Shown in pieces: positions 33,701 to 42,990 of a stretch of 64,000 nucleotides of DNA (position 1 is the stretch's first letter; each line of letters opens with the position of its first letter). The notes beneath the pieces are model-generated. The model saw only the letters and a program-made list of their open reading frames with translations, was not told the DNA's origin and did no database searches. Both the position numbers and the translations under genes were made by a program. Origin of the DNA: Norana najaformis (lineage: Eukaryota > Annelida > Clitellata > Crassiclitellata > Hormogastridae); assembly GCA_964023275.1 (NCBI GenBank), contig OZ029914.1:11569341-11633340 (forward strand), given 5' to 3'.

Positions 33701-36700
33701 CTCTTGCCAATTAGCCTGAGTTGCTCCAGTAAGAAATCCAGTTGACGCTTCTCACTGTCACAATCTTCAAATGTTACTTTGTAGTCGTCAATATGCTGTT
33801 CGATCAGATTTAGGATGACTGCTCTAAAATTTGTCTGTGGCTCTTCACACCATGATTTCACCAAGGCCATTAGGTTAAACAATTGTTAGAAGTAGACACA
33901 TATAGGGACTAAATTTAATTCGTAATTTGGCACATTATAAATGATTAACTTTTACGGATCTAAAAACTGGACTCCCTAAACTTTCAATACCGAAGTGGCC
34001 CTTTTTTATAAAATTGCGGAAAGCGAAATATGGAGTTTTAAGAATGGAACAAAGGACTCATTGGCAGACTGTATAACAGAGATGTGCGGAAAATAGACTG
34101 ACAGTGGATGCAAAGTAGCGAATGAAACCCGATAAACATATGAAAGACAAAGAGAAACCATACAAAATTTGGTCTGCGAAAGAACAGTACTAACAACATT
34201 CTAAATGTTCTGCAGGATGGTGGCATCGAAAGATCCTAGTTATTAAATATCCGTTTTACGCTGATAAACTTCGGGGATGATTCGGAAATACTGCTATGCA
34301 AGTTTCTGTCGCTTTCAGCTGTGAAAGCTGAAAGCGACAGCAGCACTGAAAGCTATGGATAAAATCTGGAAAAGCAAAGCCATATAACTAGAGACAAACT
34401 GAACGTTCTGAAAACATGTGTTTTCAATAGCATGTTATATGGATGTGAGGCTTGGGTAATAACGAAAGATGTTGAAAGAAGGATACTGGCCTTTGAGAGA
34501 AAATGCTATAGGAAGATTATGAAAATAGGATGGACACAAAAGGTGAGCAATGCAGAACTATACAGACGGATACATACATCTCAAAGAGAACTTGATGCAG
34601 AAGGTAGTTCAGAGGAAACTGGGATTATTTGGCCACATATGCAGAATGAGCAACGATAGGAAGATCAAGACATTAGTGTTCGGTATGATGGATGGAACAA
34701 ACAAGAGAGGACGACCCCGCAAAGAATGGATAGACGACATAATCGAATGGTGTGGAACATCACTCAAGGAGCTGAGCCACACCGCACTGGAAAGACAACA
34801 GTGGAAGAATATTGTGAAAATGGCATCAGACACTTACGGGCGTTGTACCCATAGTTTATGATGATGATGATGGATTTGCTAGGAATCGGCGTAGATGTAG
34901 ATAGGTCTACATATATGATATACATAATATCATGCGCATTACAAAACCGATTCAAGGCTTCTTAATTTGTCCGAATTCCCACCCAGATACATTGGAAATA
35001 GTACCCCTTACCGCCAAGATAGTCTTCTATAAGTTTTGTTCACCAGTTAATATACAAATTACCAAGTCATTTTCGAGCGATGGCAGCTTCGAAAACGTAT
35101 TAAGACGCTCTAATATACTATCATTATAAACATTAACAACCTTTAGGCACAACCACTTAATTCTGATCGTAGTCATCATACTTTTAAAAGTTTTATACCC
35201 GAGAGTTCTGACCATATTCACCTCACTCACTGACGTGAAAGTTTCAAAATCTTCAACAAGATTTGCTGCTTCCTAATTATTGCTAGGTGGCGTAAATCCT
35301 AGCAGTGACGAAGCCATTTGGATGTTGACAGGGTGATGGTGTCTAGATGTTGTTCGCACCGTTTCGCAGGCACTTCTGACACTGTCTTGTAAATTTATGA
35401 CTGTCTACTTTTAAAGGAGAACATGCAGAGGGCTGTTCATCCTGGTCACTGGTCAGTGTCTCATTACTAAAGAAAAACGGAAGTGGTTGGCTTGAGTTCA
35501 GTCAGCCGTCCACTATACCACGTGTCAGTTTCATATATACGTAGAATGTGTTTAAAAATCATGCCTCATAATATAAAATCATAACAGATGTCAATGCATC
35601 GCTCGACTGGTCGTTTACTTTCCTGTTTATGCCGACACGAAATATGACTAATTGGTGAGAGAGAAAAGTGTGCGCAAACAATGTTACATGGAGTCTGCTC
35701 AGCATGCTCGAATCTGCAATCGTTGCCTAACAGACCAAGTCCGATAACGAATAAACCAGCGTTTCGCGCCATTTAGGCCATTTACTTCAATGCACGAAAT
35801 GGTTACATTTCAATTTATTATTTCTATTTCTATAGCAGCAGTGTAGTTTGGTGCATTAACGCTTTTGGTATTTAATTCAACCAGATGTCTTCAGCAGCAA
35901 CGTCACAAGTAAAATGACAATGAATGACGAAGTCAGTTGCTTCGCGAACACCAGTCAATCATGCAGCTACAAATGGAAATGGTTCAGTGGCGATGATTCG
36001 ATCACAGTCTCTAATGATCAGACTTTAAAACCAAATAGAGTTGGATGGCATCGTTGCGAAGCTACATGTTCTTTAGGGAGCAAGTTATGTGCAGTGGAGC
36101 CCATGTATGCTGAGGTTTATTCAAGTCCAGGTAAGAGTTCCTCAGCTCTATCACAAAATTTGGCTCTGAATTGCGAAGGCCACCTCAGTTTCTTATCTTA
36201 CATATTTTGAGGGTTGTTGATCAAAATTTGTTCGTATCTTTTGCAATTATTTTGAATTACGGATGGGCTGATTTTTAATTTTCTCCTGCTAAATTTTCTA
36301 CATCGATGGGTTACTTTAAAGTTTCTGTTCCAGAACTATGCATTTCAAATCGCCTGCTTTGCATGCTTTGGCACCCAATTAGCTTTTTCTAGACCGACGG
36401 AAGATTTTTACAGTTGTGATGTCTTTAACAGTCGCTTGAGCTGTACAAGTCTGGACAAGTGAATATTTTAATCTTTAACTTAACATAATTAAATTTACGA
36501 TTAAAATGCACCAAGAAGAAGAGAAAAAAAGTAGAGAAATGACATTAAAAAAACTAAAGACAATATAAAGAACTATCGGAAAAGATCGATGAGCACACAA
36601 TAGAAAGAAGTAAAACCACGAGTGAAGAAAGATGGAAAGAATTGAAGGAGATTATTACTAAGAAAACATTAGAAACTGTGGGATATCTAAAAGGGTAATC

Positions 36701-39700
36701 TCCTTGAAAACCATGATTTGCGACGGAAGTGCTTCAGGATATGGATGAGAGACGAAAATGGAAACATCAGAGTACGAAGAAAGCTAAAAAGGAATATACG
36801 AGACTACATAACAAACTTCGAAGAACAACAGAGAAGGCCGGAGAAAATGGTGAGAAAAGCAATGTAGAGATTTGGAAGAATTACAAAAATACGGGAAGAT
36901 AAGCTCAAGGGTACGGAAATGTGAGAAAGATGACAAAAAGGTCGAACAGAGGAAGTGGAATAGCGGTAGAAGACAAGAATTCTAGGATCCTACAAGTCCT
37001 AATGTCAGAAGACGGTGGAAGCAATACATAGAGGACCTCTACCAGAGCAAGAACAGACCCACACCCCTTCATCAGGATTCATCCCCGGAGAACGGGGAAG
37101 AAGTAGGACCAGATGTGCTGTAAGATGAGGTCCTGGCAACGATCAGCGAAATGGAAAATAACAAGGCGAGTGGAATTGACAAAATCCCGACAGAGGTACT
37201 AAAAAATCTGGGAGAAAAAGCATTGGCTGAACTCAGTGAACCGGTAAGGCTTTGCCAGGACATATACAACAATGGAGTATGACCGGAGGACTTCTTACAG
37301 TCCGTTATGATCCCGATGAAAAAGAAGAACAATGCAACGGCGTGTGAGGATCATCGAACAATCAGCCTACTCGCCCATGCTTCCAAGATTATACTAAAGA
37401 CCATCACAAAAACAGTACAAGCCAAGACAGAAGGGACCGAACATTTGGGAGAAGACCAGTTCGGATTCAGGAAGGGTAGAGGTACAAAAGATGCCATTGG
37501 AGCACTGAGGGTGTTGACAGAAAGAAGCCTTGAACACGATCAAGATGTTTATGTATGTTTTGTGGATTATGAGAAGGTATTTGATAGAGTAGAATGGAAA
37601 AACTGATGCATGCACTCAGGAAATTGGGACTTGATTGGAAGGAGAGAAGACTCATTGGAAATCTGTGTATGGGCCAGAAGGTTGAAATAAGAATAGAAGG
37701 CGAATATTCAGAACCTGGAATAATTGGTAGAGGGGTAAGTCAAGGATGCCCGCTATCACCACTACTGTTTAATATCTATATTGAAGAACTTAAACGAGGG
37801 GCGCTAGAAAATGTGGAAGAGGGAATAAAAGTAGGAGGAAGACTGGTGAAGGCATTGAGATTTGCAGACGACCAGGCAATGCTGGCAAATAGATAAGAAG
37901 GTCTACAAAGGATGATGGACGGCCTGAACCTAATTTTGATAGAATATGGTATGAAAATAAATATCAAAAAGACAAAGGTTATGAAGATGAGCAGAAAAGA
38001 AGAAACTACAGTAAGAATAAAAGTAAATGATAAAGAGTTGGAACAGGTCAGGCAGTTCTGCTACTTAAGAAGTATGATTATAACAGATGCAAACTGTCAT
38101 AATAAAATAAAAAGGATAGCGATGGGAAAAGATGACTTTATGAAGAGGAAAGAATTAATGAGAGGAGGACTGAACAGTAACCTAAAGAAAAGAAATGGTC
38201 AAAAAATGATATGGTGTTATATGGATCTGAAACACGGACCATCAGAAAAGGATACATCAGAAGACTGGAGGCTTTTTGGTTATGGGTATAGCGCAGGATG
38301 GTGAAGGTTAGCTGGACAGAACACAAAACAAACGAAGAGGTGCTTCAGCAGGCGGAAGACAGAAGATCTCTGAAGGCTACAATAAGAACGAGACAGAGGA
38401 AATGGATCGAACACATTCTGAGAGGTGATTCCCTTTTGAGAAATATCATAAAAGGAAGGAAAAGAAGAGGAAGACCTAGACAAATGATGTTAGATTGGAT
38501 GATGGAGGACGGGTACGGTAAACTGAAGGAGGAGGCCCAACAACGTCAGGAATGGCGCCATTGAACGTTCGAACCTGCCTGGGGGCAGAGAAATTGAAGA
38601 AGAACATAATTCATGAATGACAACATTACTTTCTTAATGTAACGGAGTAGTATATTTGTTTATTTTAGCTACCAGTGAAAAAAAATTGCATGCATTGTTG
38701 GTTCTGTTTGCTCTACCAGTGATTGTACTAATCGGTGTGGTCATATTTCTCTGGAGGAAAATCCGTATGTAAAAACTTCGTTTATTAGAGCTTAAACTTC
38801 CGACTGTCAGTAGTTTGCATAACAAAATCACAGCTAACAAGACAGATATCAACCATAACACCTTAGCCACTTTCTGTTATTTCTTTTTGGAATATGTGTG
38901 TTGGTGTGTGCGTGTACTGAAGACAACGTAGGTTGGTAGGTATGAGAAGCCGGTTCAGTATTGCAGTACAGATATCTAGTGAATGACGAATTCAAACAAC
39001 TGTATGCTAAAGGTTTTTTACTGAACAAACAGTTGTTAGATTCGAGTTAAAACTGATTAATGACAACTGATATATCTGCTACAGGGGTGCTGCCTAAAAC
39101 ACACTTAGGTTACAATTTATACTCATTCTATTTCAATCTTACTAGAATCTTACAAACACGGTCTGCATTCGTAGTGATTGTTTTTGAAACAATTTCACCT
39201 ATGTCTCTGGATACCATCTCCTCTTTATATGGGGATGGTGTGCGTATATCCACACTCGGTTTTAGATGGTCCGCAAGCCTCCAAGCCCATTATTTTGCAT
39301 TTGATAACTTATATAGCGCTTCTTACAGAACAAACTACTCAGAGGCGCTTCCAGCATGAGAACTCCTGGAAAATAAGATCGTTTTTAAACAACGAGCTGT
39401 CTGGGCTCTATCACCAACAGTGACCCTTGCACGAAACGATAGCGGAAGTTCATTCAATATGGATGGACCAACAACAGCAAAAGTCCTCTGCTAAGCAAGT
39501 GAGGACTTAACACGAGGAACAAATAGTTATTCTGCTCCAAAGTCAACCATCTTCTCCTGGAGTACACTTGCTGAGTCTTCTTTCAACGCGGAAGTGCGTG
39601 AATAAATCATACAACAATTTAAATAATGCACACAATACAAGAGCTTACTTCACGTTCAAACGAAACGAGCAACGTTTGCAACAGAGTGCGCCACATACTG

Positions 39701-42670
39701 ACTGTTAAACATATCCGTTTCAGGCCACAGTGAATCGAAATCAAATTACTTGGAGAATGAGGTGGCATCATTTTTAAATTGGGGCCTATAGTTTATAAAA
39801 CATTTACCTAAATCTTTACTTAACTTTATTTAAATCAGTCCTCATTCCTTAGATTAATCATATTTCAGCCAGGCCATCTGAATGTCCTTCTCTGGTGGTA
39901 CCTCAGACTAGAACTGTTCTTAGTGAATGAGTTTTTTCAGTTGCTGGACCTAAATTTGAGAACTCTTTTCCTGCATTCTTTCTGCTCAGTCGCTTGTTTC
40001 CTTTCGTTCTCAGCTTAAGACATTCCTTCTCAAATTGCTTATCTACCCTAGGCTGCTTCTCTATCTTAGTGGAATGACCTTCTGAATATTCATCTGATTG
40101 CGGTTCGTCTTTTACGCCATCGGTTTATGCCTTGTGTATTAGACATAGGCGCGATAGAATGTCGTTAGTATCCAGTGCTCGCCATATTTGGTCTTACCAA
40201 GAATGAGTTTAGGTTTTCATGCAAAGTGACTGATATTAGTGACATTTTTCGCATTTGTTGTTTTACAAAAATCGGAAAATCAATTCACATGACGTTAGAA
40301 GAACTAGAACGAGAAGTGGAGCGAAAACGAGAACAAGAGCTGCAAAGACTAATCGGTACCAGTTAAACCTATAAATTAATTATTGCTAAATAAGCTGTAT
40401 TTTAGTCCAAATTTATCAAAAGTTCTCATCAAGTTTATTCAACATTGTCCAATTTTTGTGTGCGATTACGCTAATTAACAGTTTACCTTTTCCAATACAG
40501 TGCAGAATTTCACAACGTTGTTCAAACTACCACCATTTTGAAACTAACTGATTAAAACATTTGGATGGTTCAAACGATTTCAAGCCTAACATATTTAGAT
40601 TTTATTTTGTGATTTTAGGTATCAGTAAACTTAAAATTATTTTTTATTTTCTTTCCTTTTATGTTTGAATAGCGTCTTTTCAGATGTGTCCCATTAATCC
40701 GTTAAATGTCCTGGGACAATGCAAGCACAGTGCATCATATGTCATGTCAAAAATATCCTAAAAGAAAATCGTTTAAAAATTACCACGCTATCAATGTCAA
40801 GGTTTGCAGTGGACGCAGATGTTCTTCAGGTGTTCTTTGCATGGAACACGCCCACGTGCTACATGGGTGATGGTTGACCTCCTGTCTTTCTCTCGCGGGC
40901 AGATATAACAACGAACCCATTTCTTGGTACTGCTGACTGATTCCAGCAATGGTTGTTTGATAGCAGCGGTCTGACCGACCAGCTATTTACACAGCTAGAA
41001 ATATTTTTCTCTTGTGCTCTGAGTACACTTGCCAGTCTGTATTCAGTGCACAAAGGAATCGTGTAGAGTTGTCTCCTAAATGTCGAATGCTTTCTGATAG
41101 GCGCCAGCTTGTCTGCATCTCACTGTTCCCTTCTGCTTGCTGCGTCGTCTGATCTCACTGCGCGCGACATTTTTGGGCACAACTTCTGGCGTAATCTTTT
41201 TGAATATCGGACAGCCATCTTTCATGTTCCACAGCTGCTGTATAGCTTTATTTCGAGAATTGTGTATTCCAACCAAGATACGAAGTCCCATAATAGCACA
41301 GAAGCTCATGGTCAGTAACATCGGTCCAGCTTTGCCCATAGATGTGATTGCCTTCTTTATTCGTCCATTTCATCATCTCTTTCAAACTAGGATTTCTTAT
41401 GAATAGCTGAAAAGCTGTAAGAGGACTACCAACATTTCGAACGGCGTATCTTTTGGCTCAGGAGTGTCGTGCATTACGTTTACAGTGCTCTGTCGTCCTG
41501 TTGATTGTTTGACAGGCTGTTTATGCCATACATTTTTCGCAATTTTTTACGTCCAAGTCTGGCCTCTCGATGTTTGTCTGTATCATTTCCTTTCACCGTC
41601 TGTCTCTTTCGCAGTTATTATCATCACCACAACTTTTTTCTTTCATTCGAGTTCAAATATTCGAAACAAAACAGTTAAAGAAATATTTCTTTTATTTGTA
41701 TATTTTATTAAATACTACATCAGTATATTATTTTAAATGAGAATCGGATTTATTTCTATTTTCAGTTACACTTCCAGAGAAAAACGAAGCTGATCCAACT
41801 TCTGTTCAGACGATCAGAACAAAAGCTGCAACAGAAGAAAAGAAAGAAATCAAGGGTTTCACGATCTTAGACGAAGAATTGTTTGTTGTGAGTGAAAAGA
41901 GTTCAGAAGTTGAAGTTTACGATTCGATGAAATTCAGTTTCAGTCGTCGATGGAATTTAAAGCAGTTAAGTGATCCACATGACATAGTATCCTGCAACAG
42001 AAATAAATGTCTCTATATCTTCGATTACAAAGGCCATCAGAAGTCGAATGAAATCTTGAGAATTGATCCAAAAGAAAATTTAATTAAGAAATGGTCAACA
42101 GGAGACGATTATGGATTTGGTCTGTCTGTTACAGATGAATCAAATGTCATTTTAACCGTTTATGAGAAAAATAAATTAAACGAATATTCTTCAAATGGGC
42201 AGTTGATCCGTGAAATAAATCTATCATCAAGCGCTGACATTCGTCATCCATGGCATGCTATACAGCTGACCAGTGGTTATTTTGTGGTAAGTCATGGCTG
42301 TTATATTTCCCCGCGGAGATATTTTATGAGTAGTGATTATGATGATGAACTGCACAGAGTGTGTATAGTGGATGGAGATGGAAAACTTAAAAAGTCATTT
42401 GGAGGAAAATTTCGATCGACCATCGGACAAATGAAACTTCCAGTCTATTTGGCCGTCGATGAAAATGGATTCGTGATGGTCTCTGACTTTGATAACAGTA
42501 AAGTTTTTTTATTGGATTCGGATTTGGAATTTAACAGAGAAATTCTCTCAAAAGAAAAACACAAATTACGTTATCCACGGAGAATTTTTCTGGATCAGAT
42601 AAATAGACGATTGTTTGTGGCTGTTAACGAAAGGGACGATAACCGGATTTTGATTTTTAAAAGTTCATAA
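27655..42670 (+). CDS. Ig-TM-NHL receptor copy B, complete
   Basis: Exons 27655-27715, 28045-28344, 28892-29215, 35885-36130, 38669-38764 and 41766-42670 join in one frame to 1932 bases, giving 643 residues. All have GT..AG introns and all splices are phase 1. Residues 1-20 form a signal peptide. Three Ig-like domains follow: Ig1 with C43, W54 and D97-G99-Y101-C103; Ig2 with C152, W166 and C208; Ig3 with C247, W259/W261 and C286. A transmembrane helix (about 317-338) is followed by basic residues, and a six-bladed NHL-type propeller (about 343-643) should be cytoplasmic. Many N-glycosylation sequons (N36, N42, N172, N181, N217, N234, N250) support an extracellular Ig part. An 87-base helical exon (40269-40355) is open but its acceptor is AA, so skipping is predicted. 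The gene looks functional; its ligand and role are unknown. Recognition or immunity is inferred from the architecture and tandem copies. Confidence 0.82.
28045..28344 (+). CDS. Copy B Ig domain 1 exon
   Basis: 300 bases after acceptor TTTCAG and before donor GTATGT. One complete V/I-type Ig domain with the Cys...Trp...DAGKYEC signature. The central part (28117-28150) differs strongly from copy C while both flanks are conserved. Confidence 0.85.
28892..29215 (+). CDS. Copy B Ig domain 2 exon
   Basis: 324 bases after acceptor TTTTAG and before donor GTGAGT. Ig-like domain with an N-terminal Cys-rich stretch (VCKSNLHSCGVIGPNDCG), core Cys in LSCSM, Trp in LQWKA and closing Cys in SFICQT. Copy C has Thr where this copy has Cys133, so one possible disulfide is copy-specific. 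Confidence 0.83.
29325..29790. repeat. Diverged tandem duplication in copy B intron
   Basis: A unit of about 155 bases at 29325-29480 recurs at 29635-29790: CTTCACTGTGACGTCGTTA, CACGATCGTGACGTATTC, GTGTTTCT..GATTTATTCACTA and AACGAANAGAGTCT. It contains a near-palindrome CACGATCGTG. The frames 29285-29581 and 29607-29792 are shadows of this repeat. Confidence 0.7.
30604..31767 (-). mobile_element. hAT element with transposase relic, nested
   Basis: The ends TAGAGCTGC and, reversed, TAGGGCTGT are flanked on both sides by the 8-bp duplication CTTTAATG (30596-30603, 31768-31775). Subterminal DNA is packed with TTAATCGC repeats. The minus strand keeps ITNAITK (about 31190) and, across a frameshift, MAKKYLSSQQR/IPATIVPCERVF and ASLDPTT..NVDKLVC (30978-31150), the C-terminal dimerisation region typical of hAT transposases. 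The catalytic middle is deleted. It sits inside the P-like element. Confidence 0.82.
31768..33885 (-). pseudogene. P-element (THAP9-like) transposase relic
   Basis: The minus strand carries, in order, segments typical of P-element/THAP9 transposases: a coiled coil (about 33850-33720); YSPQLLIFACMRHAFSPSAH (33690-33620); RLDTNIGLEIAGYLKLRV (33550-33490); SLAGKYRDLVAIYP and DAVAISVDNVSTNRKFF (33350-33180); GLHKKNIEMDPVKLSTDWKL (about 32700); and TRETFLALRHTSKSLADC, then DPNESLFGYLRQLS (32620-32470). A CNFCTESLIGEDNPDQ segment lies near 32130. At least six frameshifts or stops separate these pieces, so it is inactive. The N-terminal THAP domain is absent here. The element probably continues past the nested hAT to about 30500. 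Confidence 0.8.
34306..34340. other. Perfect 15-bp hairpin
   Basis: The arms 34306-34320 and 34326-34340 (starting CTGTCGCTTTCAG) are exact complements around the 5-base loop GTGAA. It lies at the 5' edge of the LINE fragment and may mark a fold-back during its insertion. Confidence 0.85.
34330..34880 (+). mobile_element. LINE 3' end in copy B intron
   Basis: C-terminal end of a non-LTR retrotransposon protein. LETKLNVLKTCVFNSMLYG and CEAWVITKDVERRILAFERK are followed, after a frameshift near 34580, by LGLFGHICRMSNDRK, KRGRPRKEWIDDIIEWCG and RQQWKNIVKMAS. The 3' end is a short (GAT)n tail at about 34859-34872. The LFGH...GRPR..W..D pattern is the usual end of this LINE class. Confidence 0.75.
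35885..36130 (+). CDS. Copy B Ig domain 3 exon
   Basis: 246 bases after acceptor AACCAG and before donor GTAAGA. A compact Ig-like domain with VSCFANTSQSC, then YKWKWFSGDD and GWHRCEATC. It ends with a short stalk AEVYSSP before the membrane exon. Same length and phase as copy C 58552-58797. Confidence 0.83.
36491..38602 (+). mobile_element. 5'-truncated LINE with 9-bp target duplication
   Basis: Flanked by AACATAATT at 36482-36490 and 38603-38611. The plus strand holds reverse-transcriptase motifs: NNATACEDHRTISLLAHASK, DQFGFRKGRGT, VCFVDYEKVFDRVEW (about 37310-37606), then GVSQGCPLSPLLFNIYIEEL and LRFADDQAM (37594-37896), then LNLILIEYGMKINIKKTKVM. The end is GRKRRGRPRQMMLDWMMEDG and RQEWRH (38450-38564). 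It is split into several frames by a few indels and is therefore fairly young. It is absent from the same intron in copies A and C. The 3' end is a GAA-rich tail. Confidence 0.88.
38669..38764 (+). CDS. Copy B transmembrane exon
   Basis: 96 bases. ATSEKKLHALL, then a run of about 20 hydrophobic residues (LVLFALPVIVLIGVVIFL), then WRK. Acceptor ATTTTAG, donor GTATGT, phase 1 on both sides. Confidence 0.83.
40269..40355 (+). CDS. Copy B charged helical exon, acceptor AG lost
   Basis: Homologous to copy A 2347-2430 and open in the right frame: KSIHMTLEELEREVERKREQ, then ELQRLI, a strongly charged helix. The position of the acceptor AG (copy A GACAG) reads TACAA here. The donor GTACC is kept. 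At 87 bases it is a multiple of three, so skipping joins the membrane exon to the propeller exon in frame. Possibly used through a non-canonical site. Confidence 0.5.
40797..41410 (-). pseudogene. piggyBac-like transposase relic
   Basis: On the minus strand 41400-41090 reads, in two frames, SLKEMMKWTNKEGNHIYGQS, SWTDVTDHELLCYYG, GIHNSRNKAIQQLWNMKDG and CPIFKKI, typical of the N-terminal half of piggyBac transposases. 40990-40797 gives SSTKKWVRCYICPREKD, then HVPCKEHLKNICVHCKP and a stop, matching the Cys-rich domain that closes these proteins. The catalytic Asp region between them is deleted. A TTAA (40703-40706) just beyond may mark one end. It lies in the last intron of copy B. Confidence 0.7.
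41766..42670 (+). CDS. Copy B beta-propeller exon, intact
   Basis: One 905-base exon, ending at the TAA 42668-42670. Six repeats of about 40-50 residues give a closed six-bladed propeller: ELFVVSEKSSEVEVYDSMKF, NKCLYIFDYKG, DESNVILTVYEKNKLNEYS, GYFVVSHG with ELHRVCIVDGDGKLKKSFGG, ENGFVMVSDFDNSKVFLLDS and RRLFVAVNERDDNRILIF. Such propellers (NHL, TRIM-NHL type) usually bind protein or RNA. Blade 4 has an extra loop (ISPRRYFMSSDYDD) missing in copy A. No AATAAA is seen in the next 100 bases. Confidence 0.85.
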
Positions 42671-42699
42671 AGTGATATACAACAATCACAACAACAACA

Positions 42700-42714
42700 A
42701 CAGTAACGATAATG

Positions 42715-42773
<59 letters not shown>

Positions 42774-42926
42774 TCTGTAGAGGAACAAAGCGTACAATAC
42801 TAAATTTATTAGTTATTTGTTCGGTCTTATTATATCGGTTTAAGTTTTATTTTATTGTGTTCAATCTAAGTAGCGCCTTTCAACTTTTTAGTTTAAATTT
42901 GGCTAAACTATCTGTGACATTATTTT

Positions 42927-42987
<61 letters not shown>

Positions 42988-42990
42988 TGA
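42700..42990. repeat. Two (TAA)n microsatellites
   Basis: TAA runs at 42713-42772 and 42929-42986, just 3' of copy B. They are about 155 bases apart and may come from one duplicated unit. Confidence 0.9.

Larger units (their letters stand above)
29216..35884 (+). other. Copy B Ig2-Ig3 intron, swollen by transposons
   Basis: 6.7 kb against 453 bases in copy C. Both ends align with the copy C intron (29216-29320; 33895-33990; 35700-35880). The extra DNA holds a duplicated unit (29325-29790), a P-like element with a nested hAT (about 30500-33885) and a LINE (about 34330-34880). 34880-35700 holds nothing I recognise. All insertions therefore post-date the B-C duplication or were lost from C. Confidence 0.65.
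38765..41765 (+). other. Copy B TM-to-propeller introns
   Basis: Aligns in patches with copy A 239-2346 and, just before the propeller exon, with copy A 3920-4115 (shared TTTCATTCGAGTTCAAATAT). It contains the shared old LINE 3' end (39895-40150), the helical exon with a damaged acceptor (40269-40355) and a piggyBac relic (40797-41410). A TATATAGCGCTTC motif near 39312 belongs to a small dispersed repeat also seen near 2280 and 46236. Confidence 0.55.
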
